DNA of 64,000 nt from Verrucomicrobiota bacterium (lineage in GTDB: Bacteria > Verrucomicrobiota > Lentisphaeria > JABSQK01 > JAJFLO01). Each line of letters starts with the position of its first letter. Position 1 is the stretch's first letter. The notes beneath the pieces were generated by a model. That model made no database searches, was not told the DNA's origin, and was given only the letters and a program-made list of their open reading frames with translations. Location of the stretch: assembly GCA_021772615.1 (NCBI GenBank), contig JAJFLQ010000077.1, forward strand, positions 26,967 to 90,966, in the 5' to 3' direction. The position numbers and the translations under genes are program-made. Positions 63,517-64,000 of this stretch are shown here, piece by piece.

Positions 63517-64000
63517 TCAGTCGCCCTGCAATTTGGACGGTTCGCTGGAGCCCGTCAACGACGCCAGCTGCGCGGTATCCGGCGCTGGGGGTAGCGACGG
63601 TTGCGCAGTGGTTTCGATGGGTGGTGACGGACGGGTGAGTCCGCGAAGAATATCGGCGTCACGTGCTCCGGCCTCGGCTTCGTTCATGAGGTGCTCAGGC
63701 ACCGCACCGCCGGTTCGCGCACCGGTTCGCGCCGGTGATTCCGTGGCGGCCGCTGTCACAGCGCTGATAAAAAACGACTCAAGGCTCATTTGCGGATGGC
63801 TAACCTCGCATGTCACATTGGCAAACACATTGCCCAATGCGCGTCTGATGCGCTCCGGAATGTCCGGATCCTGGCCCGTATCGTCAATGGTGAGCCGGAC
63901 CTTGGTCGTGTCTTCCAGGAGTTGCGCCAGTGTACCGGTTACACAAATACGGCCGTTGTACATTATCGCGATTCGACCGCAGATGTCTTCGATGTCCGCG
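63517..64000 (-). CDS. ABC transporter ATPase, C-terminal part only
   Basis: The gene runs off the right edge; only its C-terminal ~160 residues are seen. ADIEDICGRIAIMYNGRI is the segment following the H-loop of ABC ATPases of the ABC-2/drug or sodium export type. The last ~80 residues are rich in Pro, Thr, Ala and Gln (PPIETTAQPSLPPAP) and are unlike the usual short tail. N-terminal Walker motifs lie beyond the window. Its start is unknown. Confidence 0.75.
   Translation of the reverse strand, partial: ADIEDICGRIAIMYNGRICVTGTLAQLLEDTTKVRLTIDDTGQDPDIPERIRRALGNVFANVTCEVSHPQMSLESFFISAVTAAATESPARTGARTGGAVPEHLMNEAEAGARDADILRGLTRPSPPIETTAQPSLPPAPDTAQLASLTGSSEPSKLQGD

Overview
The window is a stretch of bacterial chromosome with about 48 protein genes packed on both strands. 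Many neighbouring genes share 1-8 base overlaps. No rRNA, tRNA, CRISPR array, transposase or phage gene was found. The mix of genes is typical of a Gram-negative bacterium: lipoproteins, an outer-membrane-type polysaccharide export protein with SLBB domains, a tyrosine autokinase, a periplasmic S41 protease with a Prc-like layout, and many Ser/Thr kinases and sigma-54 regulators. Together with GC-rich intergenic hairpin repeats, this suggests the PVC/Kiritimatiellota-Lentisphaerota-Omnitrophota sphere. That placement is an inference; no marker gene here fixes it.

Positions 1 to about 41,000 form a large surface-polysaccharide locus. It holds four GT2, seven GT4, one GT10-like and two GT39/ArnT-like membrane glycosyltransferases. 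It also holds three methyltransferases (one fused to a small-molecule kinase), a GT2-GNAT fusion, a Wzm/Wzt-type ABC exporter, an SLBB export lipoprotein, an O-antigen ligase/polymerase, a tyrosine autokinase and a DegT-type aminotransferase. A sugar-type oxidoreductase, a cytochrome P450 and a zinc alcohol dehydrogenase lie at the left edge. Inside this locus (20,963-25,305) sits an unrelated-looking secreted module: a 739-residue lipoprotein with a collagen-like Gly-Ala-Thr tract, a trypsin-like protease, and a secreted protein interrupted by a frameshift.

Positions 40,893 to 48,217 form a dense signalling block. It contains a Ser/Thr kinase, a receiver-Ser/Thr kinase fusion, a hybrid histidine kinase-receiver, and a three-gene operon encoding a six-helix membrane protein, a soluble histidine kinase and an NtrC-type sigma-54 activator. 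A well-spaced -24/-12 element lies directly upstream, facing asnB (48,322). The layout resembles regulators known to control extracellular polysaccharide genes, so this block probably controls the locus to its left.

Positions 48,322 to 64,000 are mostly housekeeping: asparagine synthase, dihydrofolate reductase with an insertion, a thioredoxin-like protein, argininosuccinate lyase, ketopantoate reductase, a flippase-like membrane protein, a tail-specific protease, a coiled-coil/TPR protein, a rhomboid protease, dihydroorotate dehydrogenase and the end of an ABC ATPase. The most unusual gene is here: a primary-type sigma factor (54,161-55,444) whose C-terminus is a recognisable RNA polymerase alpha-subunit C-terminal domain. 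That fusion joins promoter recognition and UP-element-type DNA contact in one polypeptide. An AT-rich dispersed element of about 90 bp occurs three times between genes.
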